NCBI GenBank assembly: GCA_017940465.1
Contig: JAGAYN010000017.1
Span: 1-64,000 of the forward strand
DNA length: 64,000 bases
From: Bacteroidales bacterium
GTDB taxonomy: Bacteria; Bacteroidota; Bacteroidia; Bacteroidales; P3
Direction of reading: 5' to 3'
Of the stretch, positions 15,889-25,643 are shown in pieces (position 1 is the first letter of the stretch; each line of letters opens with the position of its first letter). Position numbers and translations under genes: made by a program. The notes beneath the pieces are model-generated. The model searched no databases and had not been told where the DNA came from. It was given only the letters and a program-made list of their open reading frames with translations.

Positions 15889-18147
15889 ATGAAAAAGACA
15901 CACGGCAGCCGTGGCCGCTGCCAACACCATGAGGCCACACAGGACAGACGCGGACGAATCTTGGCTTTCTGCGCTCTGGCTATGGCAGTTTCCCCGTTTT
16001 CCACCCCCGTATCCGCACAGGACACCGTGCGGAGGCTCGAGGAGGTAACCGTCTCCACCGCCAGGGTGGGCGAGAAGGCTCCCCTCACCACCTCCACCAT
16101 CGGGCGCGAGGAACTGCAGGAGAACAAGATAGCGGTGTCGCTGCCCTTCATGCTCGAACTGCAGCCATCGGTGGTGGTCAGTTCCGAGAACGGCCCCCTG
16201 AGCGGGCAGAACATGCGCATCCGTGGCGTGGAAGCCTCGCGTATCAATGTGAACATCAACGGCATCACGCTGAACGACCCCGAGAGCCAGGAGGTGTTCT
16301 GGTACAACATCCCCAACCTGGGCGGCATGGCACAGAGTGTGCAGCTGCAGCGTGGCATCGGAGCCTCCACCGGAGGCTCGGCTTCCTTCGGCGGAGCCCT
16401 CAACCTGCAGACCCTCAATGCCGCGCCGAAACGCTACCTAAACGTAGACCTCGGCTATGGGTCGTGGAACACGATGCTCTACGGTTTCTCGGCCGGTACG
16501 GGGCTCACAAGGCATGGCTTCTCGTTCGACGCCGCCTACAACGGCCAGAACACCGACGGCTATATCCGCAACGGCCAGGCCAACCAGCACTCCCTCTTCC
16601 TCAGCGGCGGCTGGTATGGCGAGCGGCAGATGCTGAAGGCCATCTTCATCCTGGGGCACCAGAAGACCGGCATCACCTGGAACGGCGCTTTCGCCGACGA
16701 GCTGGATGCCGACCCGCAGTACAACTCCGCCGGCATATACTACGACCAGAACGGCGAGATGCACTACTATGACAACGAGACCGACTACTACAACCAGCGC
16801 CACTACCAGCTCTACTACTCTTTCATGGCCGACGACAACCTCACGCTCAACGCCGCCTTCGACTTCACCCACGGCGACGGCTACTACGAGCAGTACGGCG
16901 ACGACCAGAAAACCTACAGCAAGTACCATGTCTATGCCCTGAACGGAGCCGCCAAAAGCGACTTCATCTACCGCCGCGAGATGTACAACTCCGCCTACAC
17001 CGGCTCTCTGACGGCCCACTATGTGGAGGGACCGCTGACTGCCGACCTCGGGACCACCTTCCTGTACTACAACGGCAACCACTTTGGCAACCTCATCTGG
17101 GCGCAGGACAGCATGAGCCTCGACGGTTCGGCCTTCCTCCCCATCAGCGAGGACTCGCCCTACGAGTGGTACCGCAACGAGGGCGACAAGTACGACCACA
17201 CCCTCTTCGTCCGCCTCAACCAGGAACTCTCTTCGCGCGCCAACCTCTTCGCCGACCTCCAGATGCGCTCCGTGCGCTACACCATCGAGGGCATCGAGGC
17301 CAAGTTCCAGGACATGGGCTACGCCGAGAGCTACCTCTTCTGCAATCCCAAGCTGGGTCTCAACTTCATGGTCGACGGCGGCCAGCGCCTCTATGCCGTG
17401 GCGGGCATCACCTCGCGCGAGCCGCGCCGTGCCGACATCAAGGATGCCATCAACCGTGGCGACACCATCAAGGCGGAGACCATGCTCGACGTGGAACTCG
17501 GCTACCAGCTCCAGAAGCAGGATTTCACCCTGGGAATCAACGGTTACGCCATGGTCTACCGTGACCAGATGACTCCCTCCGGCAACCTCTCCGAGAGTGG
17601 CTACGCCCTGATGGAGAATGTGCCCCACAGCTACCGTCTGGGCATCGAACTCGCCGCCGGCTACCGCCTGCTCTCCAACCTCTCCCTCGACGCCAACCTC
17701 ACCCTCAGCACCAACCGCATCCTCGACTATACCTACACCGACTTCAACGACGGAGACCTCACCCTCCGCACCTTCACCGAGAACACACCGTTGGCCCTTT
17801 CGCCCTCCCTCATCGGGGCCGCTATGCTCACCTACGAGCCTTTTAGCAACGCCAAATTGCAGCTGACGGGCAAGTATGTCGGCAAGCAGTATGGCGACAA
17901 CACGGGCCGCGACGTCTATGCCATCGACCCCTACTTCCTTTTGAACCTCCGCGCCTCCTATACCTTCCAACTTCCCCACAGCCAGGAACTTGAGTTGCAG
18001 TTGGCTGCCAACAACCTGCTCAACCACAAGCACCGCCTCTTTGCTTGGGCGGAGGATTGCGACTATGAGCCAGGCTACTACCACCTCATTGGCTACTACC
18101 AGCAGCCGGGTATCAATTTCATGGGCAGGGTGATTTACAGGTTCTAA
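15889..18147 (+). CDS. omr1: TonB-dependent outer-membrane receptor for thiamine (Omr1 type)
   Basis: A 752-residue receptor, assigned to thiamine because a TPP riboswitch lies directly upstream and pnuT and thiamine pyrophosphokinase follow. After an unusually long basic n-region (about 25 residues), the signal h-region ends near PVSAQDTV. A plug domain follows at about 50-165 (LEEVTVSTARVGEKAP, MRIRGVEASRINVNINGITL, GSASFGGALNLQT), then the 22-strand barrel, ending GRVIYRF with the terminal Phe expected for BAM recognition. No CarboxypepD-like N-terminal domain is present. An internal later start cannot be excluded. Omr1-PnuT-Tnr3 operons under THI boxes are established in Bacteroidetes. 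Confidence 0.93.
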   Translation: MKKTHGSRGRCQHHEATQDRRGRILAFCALAMAVSPFSTPVSAQDTVRRLEEVTVSTARVGEKAPLTTSTIGREELQENKIAVSLPFMLELQPSVVVSSENGPLSGQNMRIRGVEASRINVNINGITLNDPESQEVFWYNIPNLGGMAQSVQLQRGIGASTGGSASFGGALNLQTLNAAPKRYLNVDLGYGSWNTMLYGFSAGTGLTRHGFSFDAAYNGQNTDGYIRNGQANQHSLFLSGGWYGERQMLKAIFILGHQKTGITWNGAFADELDADPQYNSAGIYYDQNGEMHYYDNETDYYNQRHYQLYYSFMADDNLTLNAAFDFTHGDGYYEQYGDDQKTYSKYHVYALNGAAKSDFIYRREMYNSAYTGSLTAHYVEGPLTADLGTTFLYYNGNHFGNLIWAQDSMSLDGSAFLPISEDSPYEWYRNEGDKYDHTLFVRLNQELSSRANLFADLQMRSVRYTIEGIEAKFQDMGYAESYLFCNPKLGLNFMVDGGQRLYAVAGITSREPRRADIKDAINRGDTIKAETMLDVELGYQLQKQDFTLGINGYAMVYRDQMTPSGNLSESGYALMENVPHSYRLGIELAAGYRLLSNLSLDANLTLSTNRILDYTYTDFNDGDLTLRTFTENTPLALSPSLIGAAMLTYEPFSNAKLQLTGKYVGKQYGDNTGRDVYAIDPYFLLNLRASYTFQLPHSQELELQLAANNLLNHKHRLFAWAEDCDYEPGYYHLIGYYQQPGINFMGRVIYRF

Positions 18148-18152
18148 TCGGG

Positions 18153-18207
18153 GGAGTCGGAATAATCAGAGTAATCGGAGTAATCAGAATAATCAGAGCA
18201 ATCAGAA
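18153..18207. repeat. 9-bp tandem array between the receptor gene and pnuT
   Basis: Five consecutive 9-base units at 18163-18207: TAATCAGAG, TAATCGGAG, TAATCAGAA, TAATCAGAG and CAATCAGAA. They fill most of the intercistronic gap and end 4 bases before the pnuT ATG. Confidence 0.8.
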
Positions 18208-18211
18208 ATCC

Positions 18212-18811
18212 ATGGGAACCATCGACATCATCGGAGCCGTCATCGGGCTGGCCTATATCGTGAGCGAGTATAGGGCAGACCGCTGGTTCTGGCCCTTGAG
18301 CCTGCTGATGTCGGTGTTCTACATCGTGATCGACTTCTCCTCCGGCCTCTTTGCCAACGGGGCCATCTGCTGCTACAACTTCGTGATGTCGATCTACGGC
18401 ATCCTTGTGTGGCACGGCATCATGGGGAAGAAGGACCGTGCCGAGCGCCCCATCTCCAGTTGTCCGCGCCGTTACTGGCCGTGGATTGTTGCCGTGGCGG
18501 TGGTGCTGAGCGTGGCCCTCTCGTGGCTCCTCGTTGCCATGAACGGGTGGCTGGTAGGCCTGGCCGATGAGGAGATGCGCAGTTCGCTGCAGTATCCTGT
18601 CCTCGACGGCATCTCGTCGGCCCTCACCATCGTCGCCATGTGGATGCTGGCGCACAAGTGGTGGCAGCAATGGATTATATGGCTCATCGTCGAGCCCCTC
18701 ATGATAGCCCTCTTCTGGCTCACAGGCAACTACGCCTCCGCAGCCCTGTACGTGGTATTCGAAGTGTTTTGTATTTTGGGAATCTTTCGGTGGAAGAAGC
18801 TCGGTGTTTAG
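18212..18811 (+). CDS. pnuT: PnuC-family thiamine transporter
   Basis: A 199-residue inner-membrane protein of the PnuC family, predicted to move thiamine by facilitated diffusion with trapping through pyrophosphorylation. It opens with IIGAVIGLAYIVSEYRADRWFWP, and the PLSLLMSVFYIVI and YNFVMSIYGILVWHG stretches fit PnuC helices; about six or seven membrane segments are visible. The PnuT rather than nicotinamide-riboside assignment rests on the operon. Its 3' end overlaps the downstream kinase gene by 22 bases. Confidence 0.92.
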   Translation: MGTIDIIGAVIGLAYIVSEYRADRWFWPLSLLMSVFYIVIDFSSGLFANGAICCYNFVMSIYGILVWHGIMGKKDRAERPISSCPRRYWPWIVAVAVVLSVALSWLLVAMNGWLVGLADEEMRSSLQYPVLDGISSALTIVAMWMLAHKWWQQWIIWLIVEPLMIALFWLTGNYASAALYVVFEVFCILGIFRWKKLGV

Positions 18812-19440
18812 CGATTCTCGCCGCGGGCGACTTCCCCAACTTCAGGCTACTACGACAGGCGCTGTGTGAGGCTTTTTTCGTAATCTGTTGCGATTCAGCC
18901 TACCGCGCCTTCTGCCGTTCGGAATTCAGGGACAAGGACTTCGTCGTTGTCGGCGACGGCGACTCGCTCCCCGCCGAGGAACGCAAGGCATTGGGAGAGA
19001 AGTATATACTGAACCCCGACCAGGAGACCAACGACCTTACCAAAGCCATCCACTACGCCGCCACCCGGTTCCCGCAGGGCGTGCGTGTGATCATCCTTGG
19101 CGCTACAGGAAAACGCGAGGATCACACCCTCGGCAACATCAGTCTACTCGCCTGGTATCGTGAGCATTATCCGCAACTGGACATCGAGATGCTCACCGAC
19201 TACGGACGCTTCGTCGCCCTGCAGGGCAGCCGCACATTTGAAAGCTTCCCGCGTCAGCAGGTGTCAATCTTCTCGCTTACCCCCCACATCGCGGTCTCGA
19301 GCGAGGGTCTTCGGTGGCCCCTCGGCGGGCGCTGCCTGGAGCAGTGGTGGCAGGGCACCCTCAACGAAGCCGTCGGCGACCGCTTCTCCGTCAGCGGAGG
19401 TTCCCTCATCGTTTTCCAGACCTACGAGCCCAAACTCTGA
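18790..19440 (+). CDS. thiN: Thiamine pyrophosphokinase
   Basis: A 216-residue kinase (Tnr3 type) that converts thiamine and ATP to TPP and AMP, trapping imported vitamin. Family motifs are LAAGDFP at the N-terminus, CCDSAYRAF, VVGDGDSLP, DQETNDLTKAI and ILGATGKREDHTLGNISLL. The best start is the GTG at 18790 (VEEARCLAILAAGD), inside the end of pnuT; no ATG fits. TPP made here should shut off its own operon through the riboswitch. The final 177 bases are overlapped on the other strand by the tail of the DUF6266 reading frame. Confidence 0.92.
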   Translation: MEEARCLAILAAGDFPNFRLLRQALCEAFFVICCDSAYRAFCRSEFRDKDFVVVGDGDSLPAEERKALGEKYILNPDQETNDLTKAIHYAATRFPQGVRVIILGATGKREDHTLGNISLLAWYREHYPQLDIEMLTDYGRFVALQGSRTFESFPRQQVSIFSLTPHIAVSSEGLRWPLGGRCLEQWWQGTLNEAVGDRFSVSGGSLIVFQTYEPKL

Positions 19441-20049
19441 CCCGGCCTCCGGCCTGGCATACGCCGTGCCGGACACCTCGCCCCCTTTCCCTTCGGCGAA
19501 GAGCCAGAAGTGCACCTCCTCGCCTGCAAACTCTTGGGGCAGAACGAACTGCGCCCGTTTACGACCGCGCTCGGCCGTGGCGACTGGCAGGCCCGTACCG
19601 CAGGCGGGGCAGTAGGCGTAGAAATGCACGCGGTCCTCGTTCCGGCCCCCCTCCTTGCTCCAGCGCAAGGTGGCCACACCGGCCTCGCTCACAGCGCATT
19701 CTGTCACCCGCACCCCCGGCAGGTGGCCCTGCGAGAACTGTAGCCGCGCGTAGTCCACGCCGTCGCCGGAGAAGCACTCCTTGTTCAGTCGCAGAAATAC
19801 GTTGCCTTCCGTAATCGCCTCGTGCTGTGCCTGTTGGTGTAGCCCGATGCGCAGAACGGGCGTGGCGGGCGAGGCGAACAGAATCATCGCCTTGAACCTC
19901 GAGCGTTGCGCCAGCTGTGCATCGCTTTGGCGGTCGTGGTAGTGCCGTGGACGGGCGCGCATGCACCAGCGGTCGCGCCACATGTAGCCCACCACCGGTC
20001 CCACCACGCCCTGGAACGGTCCCAGAATGCCTTGAAAATACTGTGCCAT
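19264..20049 (-). CDS. DUF6266 family protein with an anomalous C-terminal extension
   Basis: A 261-residue protein. The first 195 or so residues look like DUF6266, a Bacteroidetes family of unknown function: MAQYFQGILGPFQGVVGPVV, YMWRDRWCMRARP, SDAQLAQRSRFKAM at the start, then beta-rich repeats with HFYAYCPACGTGLP and HFWLFAEG. Family members usually end soon after a strand equivalent to EVSGTAYA. Here the frame runs on for about 60 codons of low-similarity sequence that is antisense to the thiN 3' end, so the original stop may have been lost. There is no signal peptide. The last third should be treated as uncertain. Confidence 0.7.
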   Translation of the reverse strand: MAQYFQGILGPFQGVVGPVVGYMWRDRWCMRARPRHYHDRQSDAQLAQRSRFKAMILFASPATPVLRIGLHQQAQHEAITEGNVFLRLNKECFSGDGVDYARLQFSQGHLPGVRVTECAVSEAGVATLRWSKEGGRNEDRVHFYAYCPACGTGLPVATAERGRKRAQFVLPQEFAGEEVHFWLFAEGKGGEVSGTAYARPEAGSEFGLVGLENDEGTSADGEAVADGFVEGALPPLLQAAPAEGPPKTLARDRDVGGKRED

Positions 20050-20229
20050 AGTCTTTTTCCCTTTCGTTTTTACCCTCTATAACGCAGCTTTTCCCCTTTT
20101 ATTGTCCACGTAATGCAAAATAACGGCAAACTTATAGCAAAGTTTGATTGTCGGAAAACGCTGTCTTCCAGCCGCCTCGCTCCGTGCAAAATTCCTCGCG
20201 GACACGTTTTTCCGGCGAGGGGCCTATTT

Positions 20230-20282
20230 TGTGGAAAACCTGTTCATATCGGCCCGTTTTGCAGCCGTCGCCCTGTTGATAA
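20230..20282. other. Two near-matches to DnaA boxes in the gap before rpsL
   Basis: TGTGGAAAA at 20230-20238 and TGTTGATAA at 20274-20282 each differ by one base from TGTGGATAA. Two degenerate matches are not enough to propose an origin. The 450-base gap (20050-20498) holds otherwise only the rpsL promoter and AT-rich sequence. Confidence 0.2.
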
Positions 20283-20392
20283 GTCCTCAAAACAGACAAA
20301 ATCCAAATGTTAAATTCAAAATGTAAGTAGTTGATATATAGACTTCCCGTAAAATTTTAAGATTATTTAACACTCCATTGTGAAGAGAACAC

Positions 20393-20424
20393 TTTGCCAG
20401 TCCAAAAAATAGTAGTAATTTTGC
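20393..20424 (+). promoter_or_regulatory. Promoter of the rpsL (str) operon
   Basis: TTTG at 20393-20396, 19 bases, TAATTTTGC at 20416-20424. The leader to rpsL is about 70 bases and A-rich. This is the only clear promoter found before the ribosomal block. Confidence 0.8.
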
Positions 20425-20498
20425 ACTCCAATTTTGGGCGGATTGTGCCCGTAAATGATAAGAGAACAGAATAATAAAAATAAAACAACAAAAACACA

Positions 20499-20882
20499 AT
20501 GCCAACAATTCAGCAATTAGTTCGCAAAGGACGTCAGCAGATGGAGTACAAGTCCAAGTCTCCCGCCCTCGACAGCTGCCCCCAGCGTCGCGGCGTCTGC
20601 ACCCGTGTCTACACCACCACCCCGAAGAAGCCTAACTCGGCCATGCGTAAAGTGGCCCGTGTGCGTCTGACCAACGGCAAGGAGGTCAATGCCTACATCC
20701 CGGGTGAGGGTCACAACCTGCAGGAGCACTCCATCGTCATGATCCGCGGCGGCCGTGTCAAGGACCTGCCCGGTGTGCGCTATCATATCATCCGCGGCGC
20801 TCTCGACACCTCCGGCGTCGACGGCCGCAAGCAGCGCCGCTCCAAGTACGGTGCCAAGCGCCCCAAACAGGCCGGCAAGTAA
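20499..20882 (+). CDS. rpsL: 30S ribosomal protein uS12
   Basis: A 127-residue decoding-centre protein. [19 protein letters not shown] contains the wild-type lysine that is replaced in many streptomycin-resistant mutants, and [16 protein letters not shown] the second resistance region; the PNSA loop contacts A1492/A1493. The tail [13 protein letters not shown] is basic. First gene of the str-S10-spc-alpha block, 42 bases before rpsG. Confidence 0.98.
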   Translation: MPTIQQLVRKGRQQMEYKSKSPALDSCPQRRGVCTRVYTTTPKKPNSAMRKVARVRLTNGKEVNAYIPGEGHNLQEHSIVMIRGGRVKDLPGVRYHIIRGALDTSGVDGRKQRRSKYGAKRPKQAGK

Positions 20883-20924
20883 AGTCCAAAGTATAACGTT
20901 GAAAGTCTAAAGTTTTTTACAGCA

Positions 20925-21392
20925 ATGAGAAAAGCTAAACCCAAGAAAAGAATCATCCTTCCGGATCCCAAATACAATGACGTCCTGGTCACCAAGTTCG
21001 TCAACAACCTCATGATGGGCGGCAAGAAGACCATCGCCTACCGCATCTTCTACGATGCAATCGATGTCGTTGCCGACCGCACCAAGGAGGATGGCCTCGA
21101 GGTGTGGAAGAAGGCCCTGGCCAACGTCACCCCCAGCGTCGAGGTGCGTTCCCGCCGCATCGGTGGCGCCACCTTCCAGATTCCCACTGAGATCCGCGCC
21201 GAACGCAAGCAGTCCATCGGCATGAAGAACCTCATCGGCTACTCGCGCAAGCGCAGCGAGAAGACCATGGCCCTCAAACTGGCCGCCGAAATCCAGGCCG
21301 CCTACAAGGAGGAGGGTGCCGCCTTCAAGCGCAAGGAGGATATCCATCGCATGGCCGACGCCAACAAGGCTTTCTCGCACTTCAGAGTGTAA
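20925..21392 (+). CDS. rpsG: 30S ribosomal protein uS7
   Basis: A 155-residue primary binder of the 16S rRNA 3' major domain, nucleating the small-subunit head. It begins [19 protein letters not shown] and has [20 protein letters not shown] and the [13 protein letters not shown] tail. In the E. coli str operon uS7 represses its own translation; I cannot see such a site here. It lies between rpsL and fusA. Confidence 0.98.
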   Translation: MRKAKPKKRIILPDPKYNDVLVTKFVNNLMMGGKKTIAYRIFYDAIDVVADRTKEDGLEVWKKALANVTPSVEVRSRRIGGATFQIPTEIRAERKQSIGMKNLIGYSRKRSEKTMALKLAAEIQAAYKEEGAAFKRKEDIHRMADANKAFSHFRV

Positions 21393-21443
21393 TTATATAT
21401 AGTATATACATATAAATAAATAGCAACCACTACAAGCAGCAAT

Positions 21444-23531
21444 ATGTCCGACCTCAAGTATACACGCAACATCGGGATCATGGCCCATATCGACGCCGGC
21501 AAGACGACGACGACCGAGCGCATCCTCTTTTACACCGGCAAGAACTACAAGCTCGGTGAGACCCACGAGGGTAGCGCCACCATGGACTGGATGGTGCAGG
21601 AGCAGGAGCGTGGCATCACCATCACCTCCGCCGCCACCACTGTGTACTGGGAGTGGAAGGACAACCGCTACAAGTACAACATCATCGACACCCCGGGCCA
21701 CGTGGACTTCACCGTCGAGGTGGAGCGCTCCCTCCGTGTGCTCGACGGCGCCATCGCCATCTTCTGCGCCGTGGGCGGCGTGGAACCCCAGAGCGAGACC
21801 GTATGGCGTCAGGCCGATAAATACGAAGTCCCCCGCATCGCCTTCATCAATAAAATGGACCGTGCCGGAGCCGACTTCTTCTCGGTCATCGGGCAAATCA
21901 AGGAGCGCCTCGGCGCCAACCCGATACCTATCGAGATACCTATCGGCCAGGAAGACCTCTTCAAGGGGGTGGTCAACCTCATCACCAATCAGGCCCTCAT
22001 CTGGGACGAGACCTCGAACGGAACCAAGTTCTACGAGGTGCCTATGCCGGACGACCTCAAAGAGATAGTGGCCGACTACCGCCAGCGCCTCATCGAGGGG
22101 GTGGCCGAGGAGAATGAGGATTTGATGATGAAGTTCTTCGACGACCCGGACTCCATCACTCCCGAGGAGATCATCGCCGAAATCCGCAAAGCCACCCTCG
22201 CACGCAAGATAGTGCCTGTCATGTGTGGCTCGGCATTCAAGAACAAAGGTGTCCAGACGCTGCTCGACGCCGTGGCTGCATTCCTGCCCAGCCCCCTCGA
22301 CAAGCCCGAGGTGAACGGCACCAACCCCAAGACCGAAAAGGACGAGACCCGCAAGGTGGACGTCAAAGCCCCCTTCTCGGCCCTCGCCTTCAAGATAGCC
22401 ACCGACCCCTACGTCGGACGCCTCTGCTTCTTCCGTGTCTACAGCGGCTCGCTCGAAAGCGGCTCGTATGTCTACAATGCCAATACCGGAAAGAAGGAGC
22501 GCATCTCCCGCATCATGCAGATGCACTCCAACAAGCAGAACCCCCTCGACCGCATCGAGGCCGGCGACATCGGCGCAGCTGTGGGATTCAAGGACATCAA
22601 GACTGGCCATACCCTTTGCGACGAGCAACATCCCATCATCCTGGAATCCATGAAGTTCCCGGAGCCTGTCATCTCCATCGCCGTCGAACCTCACACGCAG
22701 GCCGACATGGACAAGATGACCAACGCCCTGATGAAGCTCGTGGAGGAAGACCCCACCTTCCGCGTCAAGACCGACGAGGTCAGCGGACAGACCGTCATCA
22801 GCGGCATGGGCGAGTTGCACCTCGACATCATCATGGACCGTCTGCGTCGCGAATTCGGTGTGGATGTCAACCAGGGTCGTCCCGAGGTGGCCTACAAGGA
22901 GGCTATCACCACCACCGTGCAGCACCACGAAGTCTACAAGAAGCAGACCGGTGGCAAGGGTAAGTTCGCCGATGTGCTCTTCGAAATCGGCCCGGCCGAC
23001 GAGGGCGTCATGGGTCTGCAGTTCGTCAATGAGGTCCGTGGTGGCAATATTCCCAAAGAATTTATCCCTGCTATTGAGAAAGGTTTCAAGGAAGCCATGC
23101 AGAACGGCGTGCTGGCAGGCTATCCGATGGACAGCATGAAGGTGCGCGTCATCGACGGCTCCTTCCATCCGGTTGACTCGGATCAGCTCTCATTCGAGCT
23201 CTGTGCCAAGATCGGTTTCAAGGCCGCTTGCCGCAAAGCCAATCCCGTATTGCTTGAGCCTATCATGAAACTCGAGGTGCTTACCCCCGACGCTTACGTC
23301 GGCGATGTCACCGGTGACCTCAACCGTCGCCGTGGCATGCTTGAGAACATCGCAGCCAAGGTGGGCGTACAGGCTATCCATGCCAAGGTGCCCCTTGAGC
23401 AGATGTTCGGCTATGTCACCTCGCTCCGCACCATCACCTCCGGACGTGCCAACTCCACTATGGAGTTCTCCCACTATGCCGAGGTGACGCGTGACCAGCA
23501 GGAGGCTATACTTAAGAATAAAAATAATTAA
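21444..23531 (+). CDS. fusA: Elongation factor G
   Basis: A 695-residue translocation GTPase. G motifs are [12 protein letters not shown] (P-loop), DTPGHVDF and [10 protein letters not shown], with [10 protein letters not shown] in switch I. Domains II to V follow with the [16 protein letters not shown] and [13 protein letters not shown] stretches of domain IV and the ALRT-like [19 protein letters not shown] of domain V. Length is standard for the housekeeping factor, and its place in the str operon argues against a ribosome-rescue or resistance paralogue. Confidence 0.98.
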   Translation: MSDLKYTRNIGIMAHIDAGKTTTTERILFYTGKNYKLGETHEGSATMDWMVQEQERGITITSAATTVYWEWKDNRYKYNIIDTPGHVDFTVEVERSLRVLDGAIAIFCAVGGVEPQSETVWRQADKYEVPRIAFINKMDRAGADFFSVIGQIKERLGANPIPIEIPIGQEDLFKGVVNLITNQALIWDETSNGTKFYEVPMPDDLKEIVADYRQRLIEGVAEENEDLMMKFFDDPDSITPEEIIAEIRKATLARKIVPVMCGSAFKNKGVQTLLDAVAAFLPSPLDKPEVNGTNPKTEKDETRKVDVKAPFSALAFKIATDPYVGRLCFFRVYSGSLESGSYVYNANTGKKERISRIMQMHSNKQNPLDRIEAGDIGAAVGFKDIKTGHTLCDEQHPIILESMKFPEPVISIAVEPHTQADMDKMTNALMKLVEEDPTFRVKTDEVSGQTVISGMGELHLDIIMDRLRREFGVDVNQGRPEVAYKEAITTTVQHHEVYKKQTGGKGKFADVLFEIGPADEGVMGLQFVNEVRGGNIPKEFIPAIEKGFKEAMQNGVLAGYPMDSMKVRVIDGSFHPVDSDQLSFELCAKIGFKAACRKANPVLLEPIMKLEVLTPDAYVGDVTGDLNRRRGMLENIAAKVGVQAIHAKVPLEQMFGYVTSLRTITSGRANSTMEFSHYAEVTRDQQEAILKNKNN

Positions 23532-23544
23532 AAAATAACAACAA

Positions 23545-23853
23545 ATGAGTCAAAGAATCAGAATCAAGCTCAAATCTTACGACCACAATCTCGTCGACAA
23601 GTCGGCGGACAAGATTGTGAAGACCGTCAAGATGACCGGCGCAGTGGTCAATGGCCCCATTCCCCTGCCCACCAACAAAAAGATTTTTACGGTGAACCGT
23701 TCCACGTTCGTCAACAAGAAGTCGCGTGAGCAGTTCGAACTGAACACCTACAAACGCCTGATGGACATCGAGATCAACGACCGCGCCAAGACTATTGACG
23801 CCCTCATGAAACTCGAGCTCCCCAGTGGTGTCGAAGTGGAGATCAAAGTGTGA
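23545..23853 (+). CDS. rpsJ: 30S ribosomal protein uS10
   Basis: A 102-residue head protein, also the NusE antitermination partner in other bacteria. [20 protein letters not shown] starts it and the extended loop [20 protein letters not shown] reaches into the head. It comes 13 bases after fusA, so the str and S10 operons are continuous, with no terminator or promoter seen between. Confidence 0.98.
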   Translation: MSQRIRIKLKSYDHNLVDKSADKIVKTVKMTGAVVNGPIPLPTNKKIFTVNRSTFVNKKSREQFELNTYKRLMDIEINDRAKTIDALMKLELPSGVEVEIKV

Positions 23854-23919
23854 ATTTAATCAGCCTATGTCAAATAGATAAGCTGAATTGTCTAACAATT
23901 TAAAGAATCCAAACTAAAA

Positions 23920-24549
23920 ATGTCAGGATTAATCGGAAAGAAAATCGGAATGACCAGTCTTTTTGATGCCGACGGAAAGCAGATTCCGTGCACAGTGATT
24001 GAAGCTGGTCCTTGTGTGGTAACACAAGTGAAAACCATTGAGAAGGACGGCTATGAGGCCATCCAGCTCGCATTCGGTGAAAAGAGCGAAAAGCACACCA
24101 CCAAGCCCATGCGTGGCCACTTTGCCAAGGCCAACACCACCCCCAAGCGCTACCTCGCAGAGTTCTCCCGCTTCGAGGAGGGTCACAAGAAGAAACACGG
24201 TGAGGTGCTCACGGTGGATGTCTTCCAGGAGGGTGAGTATGTCGATGTGGTCGGCACCTCTAAGGGTAAGGGCTTCCAGGGTGTTGTGACGCGTCACGGG
24301 TTCGGCGGCGTGGGTGACAAGACCCACGGTCAGCACGACCGTCTGCGCGCCCCGGGTTCCATCGGAGCATCGTCCTATCCCTCGCGTATCTTCAAGGGTA
24401 TGCGCATGGCTGGTCAGACTGGCAACCATCGTGTGAAAGTGCAGAATCTGCAGGTGGTTAAGATTATTGCAGAGAAAAACCTCATGCTGGTCAAGGGCTC
24501 TGTCCCCGGCCCCAAGGGTTCTATTGTCAAACTTGAAAGATGGAGTTAA
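23920..24549 (+). CDS. rplC: 50S ribosomal protein uL3
   Basis: A 209-residue early-assembly protein of the large subunit whose long loop approaches the peptidyl-transferase centre. [51 protein letters not shown] and [11 protein letters not shown] are the typical segments. The leader of 66 bases after rpsJ contains no obvious regulatory structure. Confidence 0.98.
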   Translation: MSGLIGKKIGMTSLFDADGKQIPCTVIEAGPCVVTQVKTIEKDGYEAIQLAFGEKSEKHTTKPMRGHFAKANTTPKRYLAEFSRFEEGHKKKHGEVLTVDVFQEGEYVDVVGTSKGKGFQGVVTRHGFGGVGDKTHGQHDRLRAPGSIGASSYPSRIFKGMRMAGQTGNHRVKVQNLQVVKIIAEKNLMLVKGSVPGPKGSIVKLERWS

Positions 24550-24555
24550 TAAGAC

Positions 24556-25188
24556 ATGGAGTTAAAAGTTTATAACATCAACGGAAAAGAAACGGGTAGA
24601 ACCATCAATGTGGAAGACTCTGTCTTCGCCATCGAACCCAACGACCACGCTATCTATCTTGATGTAAAGCAGTATTTGGCTGATAACCGTCAGGGTACCC
24701 ACAAGGCCAAAGAACGTAGCGAGAATGCCCACAGCACCCGCAAACTCAAACGTCAGAAAGGTACGGGTGGCGCTCGTTCAGGTGATTTAAAGAGCCCTGT
24801 GTTTGTCGGTGGTGGTCGTATTTTTGGCCCCAAACCCCGTGACTATCGGTTCAAGCTCAATATCAAGGTCAAGCGTCTCGCTCGCCGTAGCGCTCTTAGC
24901 TACAAGGTAAGCGACAATGCGATGACCATTGTTGAGAACTTCTCCTTTGAAGGACCCAAGACCAAAAAGATGATTGATGTGCTCAATAACCTGAAATTGA
25001 ATGATAAGAAGTCACTTTTTGTGCTTGAGAATCAAAATAATTTCGTATCTTTGTCCGCTAGGAACCTCAAGAATGTGAAAGTGGTAAACGTGTCGCAGTT
25101 AAATACTTACGACATTGTCAATGCCTCTAATATCGTCGTTTGTGAGGGTTCATTGAACGAGATTAACCGTGTTTTGGCAACAAAATAG
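24556..25188 (+). CDS. rplD: 50S ribosomal protein uL4
   Basis: A 210-residue protein lining the exit tunnel. The tunnel loop appears as [19 protein letters not shown] followed by [15 protein letters not shown]. The final segment carries [24 protein letters not shown] strands ([15 protein letters not shown]). In E. coli uL4 represses the S10 operon; there is no evidence either way here. It is 6 bases after rplC. Confidence 0.97.
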   Translation: MELKVYNINGKETGRTINVEDSVFAIEPNDHAIYLDVKQYLADNRQGTHKAKERSENAHSTRKLKRQKGTGGARSGDLKSPVFVGGGRIFGPKPRDYRFKLNIKVKRLARRSALSYKVSDNAMTIVENFSFEGPKTKKMIDVLNNLKLNDKKSLFVLENQNNFVSLSARNLKNVKVVNVSQLNTYDIVNASNIVVCEGSLNEINRVLATK

Positions 25189-25224
25189 GGTTGGCGAGTA
25201 TAACGATTTAAGAAAGTTTAACAC

Positions 25225-25578
25225 ATGATGAACATTATAGTAAAACCGCTGATCAGTGAAAAGATGACCCGCCTCACAGAGGCTGCGGCCAATCCTGTTC
25301 AGACACGTATTCAGCGCAAGAAAGGTATTGCTGCCGCTCCTGCTCACAACCGTTATGGCTTCATTGTGGACAAGCGTGCCAACAAAATTCAGATTAAGAG
25401 CGCTGTCGAGCAGTTCTACAATGTCAAGGTTATTGATGTCAATACGATGAACTATGCAGGTAAGGTCAAATCTCGTTATACCAAGGCGGGCTTCCTTACC
25501 GGTCGTACCAACGCCTTCAAGAAGGCCATCGTCACACTGGCAGAAGGTGATGTCATTGACTTCTACGCAAACATCTAG
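25225..25578 (+). CDS. rplW: 50S ribosomal protein uL23 with a basic insertion
   Basis: A 117-residue protein at the tunnel exit, docking site for trigger factor and SRP. IVKPLISEKMTRLTE and YGFIVDKRANKIQIKSAVE are normal, as are VNTMNYAGKVKSRYTKAGF and AFKKAIVTLAEGDVIDF. Between the SEK helix and YGF lie about 18-20 extra residues (ANPVQTRIQRKKGIAAAPAH) that I do not recall from Bacteroides uL23 of about 96-98 residues. Of the two adjacent ATGs, either could be the start. Confidence 0.95.
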   Translation: MMNIIVKPLISEKMTRLTEAAANPVQTRIQRKKGIAAAPAHNRYGFIVDKRANKIQIKSAVEQFYNVKVIDVNTMNYAGKVKSRYTKAGFLTGRTNAFKKAIVTLAEGDVIDFYANI

Positions 25579-25643
25579 TTTAGAGTAAAGTAATAAATAA
25601 TAGTATAGTCCACTGATAAGAGACTAATAAGAGTAAAAAAGAA

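Noticed and set aside
13415..15940. 841-codon open frame antisense to recQ
   Set aside because: A GC-rich shadow frame, rich in Val/Leu/Gly/His, with no domain; recQ is intact on the other strand.
20230..20282. Replication origin in the gap before rpsL
   Set aside because: Only two one-mismatch DnaA boxes and no AT-rich unwinding region with clustered boxes.
25046..25060. TATCTTTG promoter-like box inside rplD
   Set aside because: It lies in the coding sequence without a -33 partner or a downstream start; likely chance.
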